Assembly: GCF_001522545.3 (NCBI RefSeq)
Contig: NC_031769.1
Location: forward strand, 134,556,105 to 134,620,104
Origin: Parus major
Lineage: Eukaryota; Chordata; Aves; Passeriformes; Paridae
Direction of reading: 5' to 3'
DNA length: 64,000 nt
The translations under genes were made by a program, and so were the position numbers. The notes beneath the pieces are model-generated. The model made no database searches. It had not been told where the DNA came from and saw only the letters and a program-made list of their open reading frames with translations. Of this stretch, positions 1 to 11,439 are shown piece by piece. Each line of letters starts with the position of its first letter. The first letter of the stretch is position 1.

Positions 1-336
1 CTCAAACATGACCTACCAAATAATAACCCAAAACAAAGTACTGACAAAGAATTTCTGCTGGGTGTCAGGTTTCTATTTTATGAATGCTTTAGTGCACGAA
101 TTTATATCTTCTTGACATTTAAGATATTTCAGGGCATTCAGTTCTGTTTTGAAAAGGGAATTCCAGCCCCATTTGAAAGGAAAAAAATACAGGAAAAAGA
201 GGTAGGCATGCATGATGTTCCTGTGAAGCATTTTGATTTGAGAGTGAATAATTTTATGTAGTAAGCAAAGATGGACTGTAGGGATTAATTTATTAATTAA
301 TAAATCAGTTTTAAAGCAATGTGATTATTTTATATC
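1..336. other. AT-rich unique sequence
   Basis: No gene or recognisable repeat. A short run of TTAATTAATAAAT-type sequence lies near 285-305. The segment ends where a CR1 fragment begins. Confidence 0.5.
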
Positions 337-797
337 CAGGGTACTGTGTCCAGTACTGGACTTCTCAGTACAAGAATATGATTAAAGTATTGAAGCATCT
401 TTCTTTTGAGGAAAGGATGAGAATGTTGGGATTATTCAGTCTGTAGAAAGAAAAGCTCACTGGGATCTCATCCCTCTGTTTAAATAAACAATTGGAGCAT
501 GCAAAGAAGACAGAACCAGACTCTTTTTCAGTGGTGCCCAATGACAGGACAGGAATTAATGGACACAAACTAGAAAAACATGATTTTTAATCTGAACACA
601 AGAATATAGTTTTCATGTAGAGGGTGACTAAGCACTGGAACAGGATGTCCAGGGAGGTTATGGAGCCTGCATCACTAGAAATATTGAAACCCCTCTGGAC
701 ATGATACTGGGGAGCCTTCTTGAAACTACTTTTACTTTTGTGTATTGGAATAGGTGATCTCAAGAGAGACCTTACAACCTCAAATATTCTGTAATTA
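337..797 (+). mobile_element. CR1 LINE fragment, 3' end
   Basis: This is the 3' portion of a CR1 retrotransposon in plus orientation. In order I see the end-of-ORF2 block 'actgtgtccagtactgga...ctcagtacaagaa', the 'agtggtgcccaatgacaggac' block, 'gactaagcactggaacagg', 'tccagggaggttatggagcc', and the terminal 'gatctcaagagagacctta' with a decayed ATTCTGTAATT tail. The order matches other CR1 copies here, for example 2618-3008. Divergence and small indels point to an old insertion. It encodes nothing intact; open frames over it are chance. The 5' edge is approximate. Confidence 0.85.
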
Positions 798-2087
798 TAT
801 GCATTATAGACAGAAACTTTCAGGGGAATTGAAAACTCATCCAACATCACACAAACATTTCAGATTGATATTATTTCTGTGTTGTCAGAAGCTTACTGAC
901 AGTTACTAAAAATTACACAGAATTACTAATTGCATTGCAGTAGTTAAGTTTCAAATAGGAAGTAAATATACATAATATATATATAAATATAATAATAACA
1001 ATAATAACATAAATAATATGTATAATACTAAAAGTATTTCAGCAGCTAAGTTTCAAGTAGGAAATAAATAGCTTTTTGTAAGTTCTTGTGAATGACTATT
1101 GAAAAACCCTATTGCATATTGCTCAGAAGTCATATGAAGTTAAAATCTTAGAACTTCTGAAATGCTCAAAACATTTCAAAAGGTATGCAGCTCCAGTGTA
1201 CTTCTCTAGATACCCAGGAGTTTGTCAAAACCATTTATTAATTTATTGCTCTCCAGAATTCAGTAATATATACTAGAACACAAAATCCACAAATCCTTTA
1301 TTGTCATAATTGTATCCCATATTAAAAATAATGCTGTATTCCTGGTTAAGCTGACTTGGGGCAAGCTTTTATATTTTTATTGATAAAATCAAGAATTGGA
1401 TCTGGGAGATCTAGGAGCACGTGATGAGTTAAAATTGTAAAAATTCAGGCAGTTAAGGGTCTGATACTTGCCTTTGTAAAAGTAAAACTGTTGTAACCTT
1501 GTGACATGGAGAACAGGACTGTAAGATTTAGAACTAGATGAGAAAAATACATTGAAATTATTTGGGCTCATCCATGGAGTGATCCTCACTGCTCCACCAT
1601 GGCATCAGTCACTTATCTACTTTGTTTCCTGTAGAGCAGATCAATAGTCTGTCCTGCTCCTTGTTAAAATGTGAACTCCAGATGATCTTTGCCTTATAGA
1701 AAACCAGAGAATGTGATGATTTGGTTCTGTTTTTCTTTTTTCTCCTATAGGCTTTTAACTAAGTGATGAAAGGAAAAGCAAGTGCCTCAATTCTTATATG
1801 CAAATGTCAAAGAACTGAAAATAATGTGAGAATCAAAGATGTTTCACAGATCCTGTCATATTAAAATTTATTTGAATATTTTGGATATTTTGTCTTGTTT
1901 TATCAAGAAACTACTAAAATAATACAGAAGAAGGCTTTTTATGTTTTGCTCAGTCCAAACTAATTAATTTTAATACTTACCTACAAATGCTGTTGTTCAG
2001 CACCTTTGATAGAAATGGTGATCTAGGCCATAATTTATATTTTTCACAATTCTAACACTGTTTTCAAGGAAATGTGAAGTAAGTGTG
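798..2087. other. AT-rich unique sequence
   Basis: No gene is visible. It holds an AT and AAT simple-repeat patch at about 968-1030. A strong-looking minus-strand splice donor (reverse complement of 'acttacctac') lies near 1977-1983, but no matching acceptor or open exon was found. Confidence 0.4.
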
Positions 2088-2135
2088 TATCAAGTTAAAT
2101 AAATAATAACAAAATATTATTTATTTAACTTGATA
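2088..2135. repeat. Perfect inverted repeat (21-bp arms, 6-nt loop)
   Basis: The left arm at 2088-2108 begins TATCAAGTTAAATAAA. The right arm at 2115-2135 is its exact reverse complement. The loop is ACAAAA (2109-2114). All 21 base pairs match by direct reading. It is not part of a recognised element. A perfect hairpin with a very short loop in otherwise neutral-looking DNA suggests a recent short-range template switch; a small decayed foldback element is the alternative. Confidence 0.9.
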
Positions 2136-2617
2136 AACAAATAATGATAAATACTCAGAATTTATACTCCTCTGAAAGTAGTTATTTATGCAGATCTTGG
2201 GAAATATTTTAGCTTTATATTTGTTTTATAATGGATTATATCCTATTAAGTACCATCATAAAACCATGTAGTTACCTTGCAATTTTAGATATTTAGATAA
2301 AATTATGCTTTTACATCCAGTAAGTAAATAACCACAGGAGAATGGACAAATTAACCATCTTGAGTGACCACTGGTGCCTCCATGATATTTTCAAAATGTC
2401 TGATATAAAAGCAGCACTTTTTTTTCTTCTTAAAAGTAAGCATACATCTGGGGTTTTTCTGAAATCTGTATTTATTTTCTGTTTTACTGTGTGGTTATTT
2501 TCAATAGAATTACCAAAATTAAAAGAATGCTCCTTTTTGCTTTAAAATTTCAAATGAAATACTTCTTAGGCAATCTCTTACTGAATTGCCAGCATCCATG
2601 GCTTGGCATGTGAAAAG
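2136..2617. other. AT-rich unique sequence
   Basis: No gene or recognised repeat. A plus-strand 67-codon open frame (2342-2545) has low-complexity, hydrophobic composition typical of AT-rich chance frames, and I do not regard it as coding. Confidence 0.4.
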
Positions 2618-3008
2618 TGAATGAGAGAGATCAGCTTGTTTATGCTGGAGAAGAGATGAGTGTGCAGGGATCTCATTAGTGCATACAAATATCTTAAAGA
2701 TGGGTACCCAGAGGGTGGGACCAGTCTCTTTTCAGAGGTGCCCAGAGACAGGATGCAGGGCAACTGGCAAAAACTGAAACACAGGAAGTTCCATCTGAAG
2801 ATGAGGAAAAACCTCTTTAGTTTGAGGATGACTGTGCACTGCAACAGGCTGCCCAGAGATGTTGTGGAGCCTCCTCTGGAGATAATAAAAACCCACCTGG
2901 ACACAATCCTGTGCAGTCTGCTCTAGGTGAACGTGTTTTAGCAGGGGTTGCTCTGGATGATGTCCACAGGGCCTTCCAATCCCAACCATTCTGTGTGATT
3001 CTGTGATA
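2618..3008 (+). mobile_element. CR1 LINE fragment, 3' end, well preserved
   Basis: A clear plus-strand CR1 3' end. It contains the 'ggagaagagatga...gggatctcattag' block, 'gaaacacaggaagttcca', 'aacaggctgcccagagatg', the hydrophobic-coding 'cacctggacacaatcctg' block, 'tgctctaggtgaac', and finishes with 'ccttccaatcccaaccattctgtg' plus a repeated ATTCTGTG tail at about 2988-3007. The intact tail marks the true 3' terminus. The element is truncated at its 5' end, as is usual for CR1. Open frames on both strands (2660-2926, 2578-2904, 2732-3031) are shadows of it. Confidence 0.95.
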
Positions 3009-3757
3009 TCAAATAAAGTACATATGTCCATTTTGAGGCTGTTCAGGCCAATCTAACTGTAATTAATACTGTTTTTTCATATTCTCAGCCACAATATCCA
3101 TTTTTCAGTCTTTTTCCATCTGTTTTTCCTCCTGTATTCCTAAACTGTCTGCCATTTGTTACAGGTTGCTTTTGTTCTAATAAGCAAAAAACACCGAACA
3201 TGATAATGCATCTGAATGTGGTTCCAGTAAAATGAATAAAAATATAATACTGGATAGCTCTGGTCTTTATCACCTTGGAAAGCTTTGTTGATTTCTTATG
3301 TAATGTAATTAGAGCATTAATTAGATCCCAAGGCCTCCAAGGCAAACTTGTGGTATTAGTGTTTAAATAGCTGCATTAGTTTTGTCCTTTTTACTTTACC
3401 CCTCATTCCTTTGCACCTGAAATACTAAAAAAATAATGGAAACCTATTGAAATATCTTTTTTTTTTTTTTTTTTTTTGAGTTGTTTGGTTTGGCTTGATA
3501 GTTCTGAGTTTTTCATTGATTGGTTTTTGGTGCTTTTTAAAAATTTTATTTTTTTCTTCCAAGGGACTAATGTGAAGAATGTTTATGAAGACTATTTCTT
3601 AGTGAACAGATATTTTGTTTCATTTTATGCATTATTTTTTATTCTGATAGCTTAATGAAATGCAAAAATTTTATTTGTCTTAAATATATATTCAATGATG
3701 ATCCTAGAGGTCCAGTCTTATCTATAAGACAGTGAAGGAGGACTGCTAAGGAAATAT
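3009..3757. other. Unique sequence with a T21 tract
   Basis: No gene is visible. It carries an uninterrupted run of about 21 T at 3457-3477. The tract could be the poly(A) of a minus-strand insertion, but I see no body of one beside it. Confidence 0.4.
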
Positions 3758-3793
3758 GGCTAAGGACTATTCCTTAGAGAATAGTCCTTAGCC
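3758..3793. repeat. Perfect inverted repeat (15-bp arms, 6-nt loop)
   Basis: The left arm GGCTAAGGACTATTC (3758-3772) and right arm GAATAGTCCTTAGCC (3779-3793) are exact reverse complements around the loop CTTAGA. A related CTAAGG word precedes it at about 3746. It has the same short-loop design as the hairpin at 2088-2135, but an unrelated sequence, so the two are not copies of one element. Confidence 0.9.
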
Positions 3794-5746
3794 TTCAAGA
3801 ATGGACAGTCCTGCAATTTTCTGGTGGTAAAAAAACATCACACTCTCTTTTATGCATGGACATTTAAACTTTCAAGACGATGGCCTAGATATAAATATGT
3901 TGCAGGTTTGTTGGTTTGGGTCTTTTTGTTAGCAAGTACTCCTTTAAATTAACAGAGGTAGGCCTAATGAGTTTGATAGATGCTAAAAGTGGACAAGAGT
4001 ATGCTTTTAACATAGAGGTAATAAATCATTCTTTAACTGATCTAGGGGCGTGATGTATTCTCATAGTTTCAGCCTTTTAAGTCAAGGTTAGACATCATTT
4101 TAAGTTAAGGTTAGATCATCATGTTGCAAAAGCAAAAGTATTATTTCTTAGACGGGGTTCTTTCATTTCCATTATGAAGAACATTAAAATCAGAGACAAA
4201 AATTGGTCTTCTGGTGTTAAAAGCTACTTATCTAAAACTGAATGTATATAGGTTAAAATCTCAGCTGTATGAGCTGCCAAAATCTGCATATCATTTGAGA
4301 TACTCATACCTGCTTGAACTCCAGCCTGTGGTCCAAAGACTTTATGAGTTTCTTCATTTCTTATCCACCAGCTCTGTGAGGATGTTTTAGATACTATCAG
4401 GCAACATAAATATAGTTTGTTGTTCCAAATACGTGTGTTTAGGCAACAGAATTTATGTCTCTTTACCAGATGCTGAAACATGATAACAAATTACTCAAGT
4501 TCATTGACAATTCTCATCCTATAACATGTCCCAGACTGAATATAAGCATTAAGTATGTATAGGTGAGATGATGTTGCTTAAGTATCAGCTCAATGGCAGA
4601 ACAAAACCAGAAACCCTGCTTAATGTATCCCCTTTTAATTATGTTAGAACACTTCTTATTCACCTTCCAGCGTGATATATTCCTGCTTTGCTAACACAAA
4701 GATGTGATTTTTATAAGGAGGATTAAAAGATCGTCCATCCTTTCCCCTTCAGAATCCATCCTCAATGCTGTTTAGGACATTTTTCCCATTTTGATCTGCA
4801 CCCAAAGTCACTGAGAACAAGTTTCCTGTGGTCAGCATAGGAGTTATCAGAGTTATCCTCTTAAGCAAAGGCAAGGTGCTGTGGAGTACTTCTGTCCATG
4901 CTTTTTGTACGCTCTAACTCTGGTGCTACTGGAAAATTCTTTGCACTGGATAAAAGAAAAAAGACAAAAAANAAAAAAAAAAAAAAAGGAAAAAAAAAAG
5001 ATACATTGTACATTTTGATGGCTTATTTTGATAATTTTTTAGAGATTTATTAAAAAATTGTTCGGTATGGAATTATTTCTGCTTTCGTAAGAAATGAGAA
5101 TTAACAGGGCCATATTGCAAGCAGATGCAATAGAAGACAAAACTTTGTAGTAGGCTGTGATTAACCTATAGCAAATTGGTTGCTGCAATTCACCAGCCCT
5201 TGGAATGATAGGAAATATTGTATAAGACTTCTATAGGCTCAGATGTCAAATTGAGAATAAGAAGGGAAAAAATTGAGCTGAACAATGGGGTAAAGTTTTC
5301 TGTGGGATTTAGAGGGGCAGGAATTATCTATATCTCATGCATGTGATAGAAATACTGAGTAATAGAAATTTAAATAGATAAAGTTAATGTTTAAAGGATA
5401 TTGTAGGGAAAAAATAGAGAAGCTTGTCAAAGTCAGTCTTGCTAATGTGATCTGGTAAAATATCTAATTAAACAATAGAAATTTCAGGGCATAATAAAAA
5501 TAAGTAAACACTTAATGAGACATGGAAGTGACATTAAACAAGGCAATGTAAGTACATGCATGCAGCATATGCATGTGCAGCTGAATAACTAGAAATCCAA
5601 ATACAAGGCTGCAGGTAAAGTGAAATGGGCCAAACTAATCTATAATAAAAGACAGAGATGGACAAAGAGAATTAGTCAAAGCTTGAAAAGGTTCATGTTT
5701 GAAAAGGAGAAAAGCATGTGTTTAAATTCAAGACATTAATTTTTCA
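3794..5746. other. AT-rich unique sequence, one ambiguous base
   Basis: No gene or recognised transposon. An A-rich tract at about 4965-5000 includes one N at 4972, the only ambiguous base I noticed in the window. A nested ATGCAT-type palindromic patch lies at about 5537-5560. Confidence 0.4.
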
Positions 5747-5812
5747 AGAATCAGAATCAGATTGGGAAAGACCAACAAGATCTTGAAGTCCAACATTTAA
5801 CCAAATACCATG
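5747..5812 (-). mobile_element. CR1 LINE 3'-end stub
   Basis: A short minus-strand CR1 terminus. It starts with 'caagaatcagaatcag', a degraded form of the reverse-complement tail, and continues 'attgggaaagaccaacaagatcttgaagtccaac', which is the usual reverse complement of 'gttggac..gatgatcttaaaggtc'. Only the last 65 bp or so is recognisable, so it is a severely 5'-truncated or decayed insertion. Confidence 0.7.
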
Positions 5813-7604
5813 AAATACAGAGTTAAGGGATGTTAAAATTGTAATCCATTCTAAATAAACATAGTATCTGTCAGATAAGTGAAATACAATGGAGCAGAAG
5901 CAAGCACAGGAACTTTATCTGGAATGTGCAAGAAACATTCAAGTAGAGGAATATTAAAATGTTAAATGTTGGGGCAGATCTTATATTTAGAGACTTTTTT
6001 ATGCTGTAACTTAGCATTTGGGCATACATATGTATAATGATAGTTTGCAGAATGACCAACCACAGCACATAGAGATATATTAGAATTGTTCTGGTCTTTT
6101 TATCACAGATTAAAGTGCATTAGAATCACTTTGCATTGTGTTAAATAGCATAATGGAAGTATACATAAAGAGAACATTTTCTTTCTGGGTGTGTATATAA
6201 CGCCACGACACCATCCATCTCTGAGTCAGGGTGCACAGTATTAGGTCAGAAGAATCAGATGCTACTAGTGAGAAGTCCCTGGGGTATGTCTACACATTTC
6301 TTTCCAATGAATAGATAGTTTAAATGGAATATTGGTCTGAATTTAGTGTTTACCTGTCAGTGTAGTGTCTGTATACTCCAAATGAACTTTGTCTCTTGGG
6401 GTCATCTGTGGAAAGGAATGAATTGTCAACTCATTTAAGAATTGCAAAATAGTTTTAGGTGCTGACAGCTCAGTTTGAGGCTTCTGCTCCTCAAGGATTT
6501 GGCAGATGTGAGCAGTAGGTTATCTGAATTATCTGCTGAGCTTAGACACCCCAATTCACAGTACTTGCTCCATCTGCCAGTGCAATTTGAATTGTTCTCA
6601 TTGTTTCCAAATAGCCAATTAACTGCAGTGAAGATCACCTAAAACTAGTAAAAAACAGGAAATATATTAATGTAGGCCACAAAGCTGGGCAGATAGCATA
6701 AAGAAAAACTATGCTTTCTCTCCCATCTATGAAATATGCCAAATCAGACTCAATATATGGAGTAGTGAAGAGGGGAGCTCCAGTAGTGAGGGTATTTATT
6801 ATGAAAAAGAAATTACTCATCTAATGTATGTTATTCACATTAATTTCTTTTAGTGTTCTTTTTAATCAGTTGAATATAGGAGTATAGGGGAACAAAAACA
6901 TATATAGGAAAATTAATATTATGACAAAGTTAAGAAAATTCTACTGATGGTGGACCATACTCATAGTGTTAAGTGATAAAACAAAAAAATATTCTGCTGT
7001 AAAACTTTTGTCCTAAAGTTCAGCTAAGGGTTCTACTAAGGGCACAACTTTGTTTTTGCAGGTGTAGTCATGTTGCATTTTGACCTGTCTGATTCAAAGA
7101 ATTACTAAAAATTTGTGTCACATAAAAAGGTAAATGCTAAATTTTTGTAGGTAGCTGAATTCTAACGGCATCTATGATATAAATTCTGTAAACCTAAAGA
7201 TTCATTAATATTTATATAATCAGTTTTACATCATATTGATGATTAATCCTACTACTATGCATAATACATCACTGCATTTTATAATTTGGATTGCAAATAT
7301 TAAGAATTTGAATCAGATCTGATTTTTCAATTCCAGAATTAGATATTGACAGAAGTATGGCAAAGATAGGACCTAGTGTTTTCTTGTCTTTACAACTGAT
7401 GTAGTCTGTGACTGCAGTTAATTTCATGTCAGGCAGATATGATCTTTTCTTCTATATGATTTGTTCTTTTCTGCTCAGGATCAGTGCTCTTTTTTGTTAA
7501 TTTCGTGCTGACACGATAGTAGGTACTATTCAAAACAAGCAGGTGTCAGAGTCTAATATGTGAGCAGGTTTCTCTAGATATTTGTTGGGAACTGTTCTTT
7601 TAAG
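5813..7604. other. AT-rich unique sequence
   Basis: No gene or recognised repeat. Minus-strand frames at 5871-6068, 6435-6638 and 6635-6820 show no motif I can assign. Confidence 0.4.
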
Positions 7605-7872
7605 CATTTGTCAGGAAGTGTAATGATAGAGCAGTGAATAATGGATACAAATTGAAAGAGAAGAAATTCAAGTTAGCTATTAGGAAGAATTTTTTTAGTG
7701 AGTGTGGTGAGGCACTGGAACATGTTCTCAGAGAAGTTGTGGATGCCCCAACCATGGCAGTATTTGAAGCCAGGTTGGATAAGGCCTAGTGGGAGGTGTG
7801 CCTGCCCATGGTAGGAAGTTTGGAACTAGATGATCTTTAAGATCCATTCCAAAACTTATGATCCTATGATTT
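7605..7872 (+). mobile_element. CR1 LINE fragment, 3' end
   Basis: A plus-strand CR1 terminus. Landmarks are 'taatggatacaaattgaaag', 'agctattaggaagaat', 'gaggcactggaacatgttctcagagaagttgtggatgcccc', 'gaagccaggttggataaggcctagtgggaggtgtgcctgcccatgg', 'ttggaactagatgatctttaagatcc' and a tail 'atcctatgattt'. The 'gaggtgt..tgcccatgg' and 'ttggaactagatgatcttt' wording matches the copy at 46016-46975, so both probably belong to one CR1 subfamily distinct from the copy at 2618-3008. Confidence 0.9.
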
Positions 7873-8165
7873 GATGAGAGTAAGATTACAAAGTATAAGA
7901 TTGTGTTTAATACCAAGTTTACTTTCCTGAGGTTAGTTAATGCTATGACTTGGGTTTAGATGAGTGATACAGCAAAGTACTTGTACCACAATGCAGGTAC
8001 AAATTACATTTAATATAGTACAGGAATGGAAATGTATAACTAAATTGGAATACAAATTTGATATCCACCATGTGCTATCTGTTTCATACTCACTGTATGA
8101 GGCTAAGCAGTTTATTTTCAGGAAAGAATATGTGAGTTGAAACAAACTTAATCCTATTGCTCTAG

Positions 8166-8668
8166 TGATGATTTTGGCCTAGGTAATTTACTTCAGGATA
8201 ACTTGTACGGGGGTATTGTTTGGATTTGTGCTAAAACGGTGTTGTTAACATGGAGGTATTTTTGTTATTGCTGAGCAGTGACTGACATAGAGTCAAGATC
8301 TTTTCTGTCTGTCACACACCCTCTTGAAAGCAAGGGATATTCCATTCTACATGGCATTGTGCTCAGCATTTAAAGTTGGAGGAATAAGAAGGGCAGGGCA
8401 TTCAGAGTGATGGCATTTGTCTTCCCTAGTCCTTGTTACACGTGACGGAATCCTGCTTACCCATTTATTGCTGAACACCTGCCTGCCATGGGAAGCAGTG
8501 AATTGTTTTGCTTTGCTTGAGTGGCTTCTACTTTATGTATGAAACTGTCTTCATCTCAACACAAGAGTCTTCTCACATTTCTCATTCTCCTTCCATCTTG
8601 ACACAGAGGGGAGTGAGTGAGTGAGTGAGTGAGTGAGTGAGTGAGTGAGTGAGTGAGGCTAAACCACA
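8166..8668 (+). mobile_element. Solo LTR of an endogenous retrovirus (family A)
   Basis: A plus-strand solo LTR, probably ERVL-like by my knowledge of bird LTRs. It starts TGATGATTTTGG and ends ...AAACCACA. Landmarks are 'ttggatttgtgct', 'tgttattgctgagcagtg', 'gggatattccat', a TATA-like ATTTAAAG at about 8368, 'gtgatggcatttgtcttccc' and 'gctgaacacctgcctgcc'. The same landmarks recur reversed at 43662-44136 and 55623-56106, so the family is shown within the window. The usual 'gctgaccc' block in U3 is missing here. No internal viral genes flank it and no target duplication is legible. Confidence 0.85.
8611..8657 (+). repeat. (GAGT)n microsatellite inside an LTR
   Basis: An uninterrupted GAGT array of 47 bp, nearly 12 units, sits just before the LTR terminus. 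LTRs of this family normally carry a short GAGTGAG-type motif at this point (from memory), so the array most likely grew from that seed after insertion. Confidence 0.95.
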
Positions 8669-9867
8669 GCAGCTTCCTTTGGAATTCGTTTTGATCATTG
8701 TCCACTTCTTACAATTTGAGTTGCTAAGAGATAAATCTACATTTCCATGCTGGTCTCACTAACTCAGAAATATATTTGCAGTCTTCTGATAAACTCAGGG
8801 ACAAACAGTTAGAGAACTAGTTGAATCATTTGGCTGATACAATGCTTGATTTGGTCATCTCATGCAGCTAATTGAGCTACTCGTCTGATGAAACCATTTA
8901 TCTACAAAAAAGGCCATCTTCTGGTCAGCTCTGTGTCAAATTCATCTTTCCTCCTCAGAGCTGGCTTCTACTAAAGAGATTCATTTATTGGTCGCAGCAG
9001 TTTGAAAGGTTACCTGCTGTTGATATTGCTATGTAGCTGTTCTTCTACTTGCTCTGGTTTTGTAGCAGAACAACACTACAAATAGAAAAATCATTATTTT
9101 AATGATTGTTCAGTGACAACACATTCCTGATCTTAGGTGTAACAAATGAGCAAAAGAAAAAAAAATTAAAAACTATATAGAAAACCTAGTAAGGAGCTGG
9201 AAGTAGAGACTGATTAAAGCTATCCTAGGTTGAAGAAATTTAATCTAATATTTTTATAGCAAATCTACACATGGCTTGCTACTTATGAACTGTATTTTTT
9301 TTGTAGGCCATCAAACATAAAGAGAATATGTTAACAGCTATGGTTTTCAGTTCTGCTGCAGAGAAATCTCTAGTTTCTTACTATACCTATCTCTCATCCT
9401 CTCTTTGAATAGAAGAAATGAGGCACAAGATAGTTAGCTACAGTCAGATTGTTCTGGTGAGCACGTAAATCATTCTGACAGATTCTTTACATTATTCATT
9501 CTAACACCATAAGGAAAGGCAGAAAAGACTCATGTGGAGAACAGCAGTCAACTCTACTTTTCAAAGAGAAGACACACTTAGTGTCATGCATGTATGTAGC
9601 TAGTACGACTTACATCTGGACAATTGTTTGTTATTGTGTAGTTTTCCTAAACTGTTCATAAAATACTAAGAAGACCAGCTGGATTATGGAAGAAATGTAA
9701 TTACCTTGAGTAGAGGTTCTGCATAAGGTGTTTTGTTTTTCATAGTAAACATAAAAAAGTAGCTTCACTTCTTTTAGAGCCAAAGGAATAACTGATTATG
9801 TTTAAAAGCCTGTTATAGTAAGGGAAAATAGCTTGATTCTTTTTGATTTGTAGTTCAGATGGTTATG
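8669..9867. other. Unique sequence
   Basis: No gene or recognised repeat. Base composition is slightly less AT-biased than the surroundings, with scattered 'agcagc' and 'ttctgat' words, and nothing assignable. Confidence 0.4.
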
Positions 9868-10450
9868 TGTTGGAGGTTAATTTTCTCACAAATGGGACGG
9901 GACTGCCGGGTGACGCGTCATGAGCTTTTATTTCGGGCACCAGTCTCAGGAACAGATACAGGAGATGGCACAAGCTCACGTTGACCACAAGCAGCTTCAA
10001 AATCTCTTTGCTACAGAATATTTTATAAGTTTTTCAGCCAGTAGCATATTGCTCAATCTTACAGACAATTGTTTTATCCAGTCACCTGAAACACACGTAC
10101 ACCTTCTTCAAACAATGCTTGCTTGTTTGCTTTCTATTAGCAATACATAATACTCTGTTATTAAAATTAAAACTTTCTACTATCTTGGTAAGCATATTTT
10201 TCTGCAGTCTTAAGGTCTGTCTTGGCCAAGCCTAAAGACTCAACTATTGTTTTATGTCCTCGCATGTTATATTATTGTATCTTTTTTACTTTCAGGCCTT
10301 GAAGCTACAGCTAGCTCTAAGTTCTCTGCTTTTAATTTTCTGAGGCCCGTTTTTCACAGCTTCTGAAAGCCTTCTTGCCTTTACTGTTTCCCACAGTATG
10401 TCTTCAGTACCATGTTAACTCAAGGCTTCATCTTGCACTCCAACCCACAA
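9868..10450 (-). mobile_element. Probable solo LTR, minus strand (family B)
   Basis: A candidate minus-strand LTR. On the plus strand it opens TGTTGGAGGTTAATTTTC and carries a CpG-rich block (GACGGGACTGCCGGGTGACGCG, about 9897-9918) unlike the neighbouring DNA. Read on the minus strand, a TATA-like CTTATAAA (10022-10029) is followed about 90 bp later by AAATAAAA (9926-9933), the order expected of promoter and polyadenylation signal in an LTR. The U3 side has no clear edge, so the end near 10450 is a guess. No viral genes adjoin it. Plus-strand frames at 9920-10150 and 10412-10672 are judged shadows. Confidence 0.55.
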
Positions 10451-11439
10451 AACAACCATACCAACTCAAGACTTCAGTGCATCAACTCATTTACTAACTT
10501 GAGATGCTATCACCTGAAATTTAGGCATGAAGCAAGAGAAGCACAAACTTTGGTTCTGCTCCCAGAATATAGCCCCAAAACCAGGCTTACCTTACCACGG
10601 ACTTGCCTGAAGTTCATATCCACAAAATGCTTTACTTCTACATTCCTGTATTCTCCTCAGCAGAAAAACTAGGCTCAGAGGTGTCAGAAGGGAGTCTTAT
10701 AAGTGGGAGCAAAGGAATAAGAGATCACTTGAAAAGTATGGTCATTCTGCCAAAATGTGATGTGAATGTGACAGTGGTAAGCCATAGGACACAAGACACA
10801 TGATTTGGATGAAAATAGCTCAAGCACAAGTCAGCAAGTCATAACCTACATTCAGAAATGGATAGTAGCAGCAGCATAAGTTTATAATATATCTGGCAGA
10901 GTTCAGGAAAGCTTTCTCTGCCTGCAGATATATAGTAAGGGATTATGTCTGTTGTAAACAGTTTAATGATTCAATAGATAATACAAAGATGAAGAGAAAG
11001 ATTGGTGAGTAAAGGCTTAGGAAGATTTTATGCTAATGTTTTCCTACGTTTCTAAGTTGTGTAGAAAATAAAACATAATCCATTATTATCTTCAGTTCCT
11101 CTCTCCTGGGGATAGAGACCCAAGCAAACACAGTTCAAGTTGCCTTTGTGTTGAGTATTAAAGTAGCTACCAGAGATTTCTTTTTACTTTTCTTACTTTC
11201 TTACTTTTCCTGTTTAGTCTGCTACAATTTCAGGACTTAAACCATTTATTAAAAGGTAGAAACGACAGCAATCCTTCCTCCACTTTAACTTACAAGACTG
11301 AAAAGGAAGTAGTCATTTACAGCCCATAAGATATTCAACTGTCTATATGAAAAGATGAAATTATGAAAATAAATTGAAATAAATAATTAGTATATTTTAT
11401 TATACAATAAATTATTTCAGGATCACTCTTATCTCTGGT
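10451..11439. other. Unique sequence
   Basis: No gene or recognised repeat. Open frames at 10412-10672 and 10603-10803 overlap in different frames and show no recognisable domain. Confidence 0.35.

Noticed and set aside
8611..8657. CRISPR-like or regulatory tandem array
   Set aside because: It is a 4-bp microsatellite without spacers, inside an LTR.
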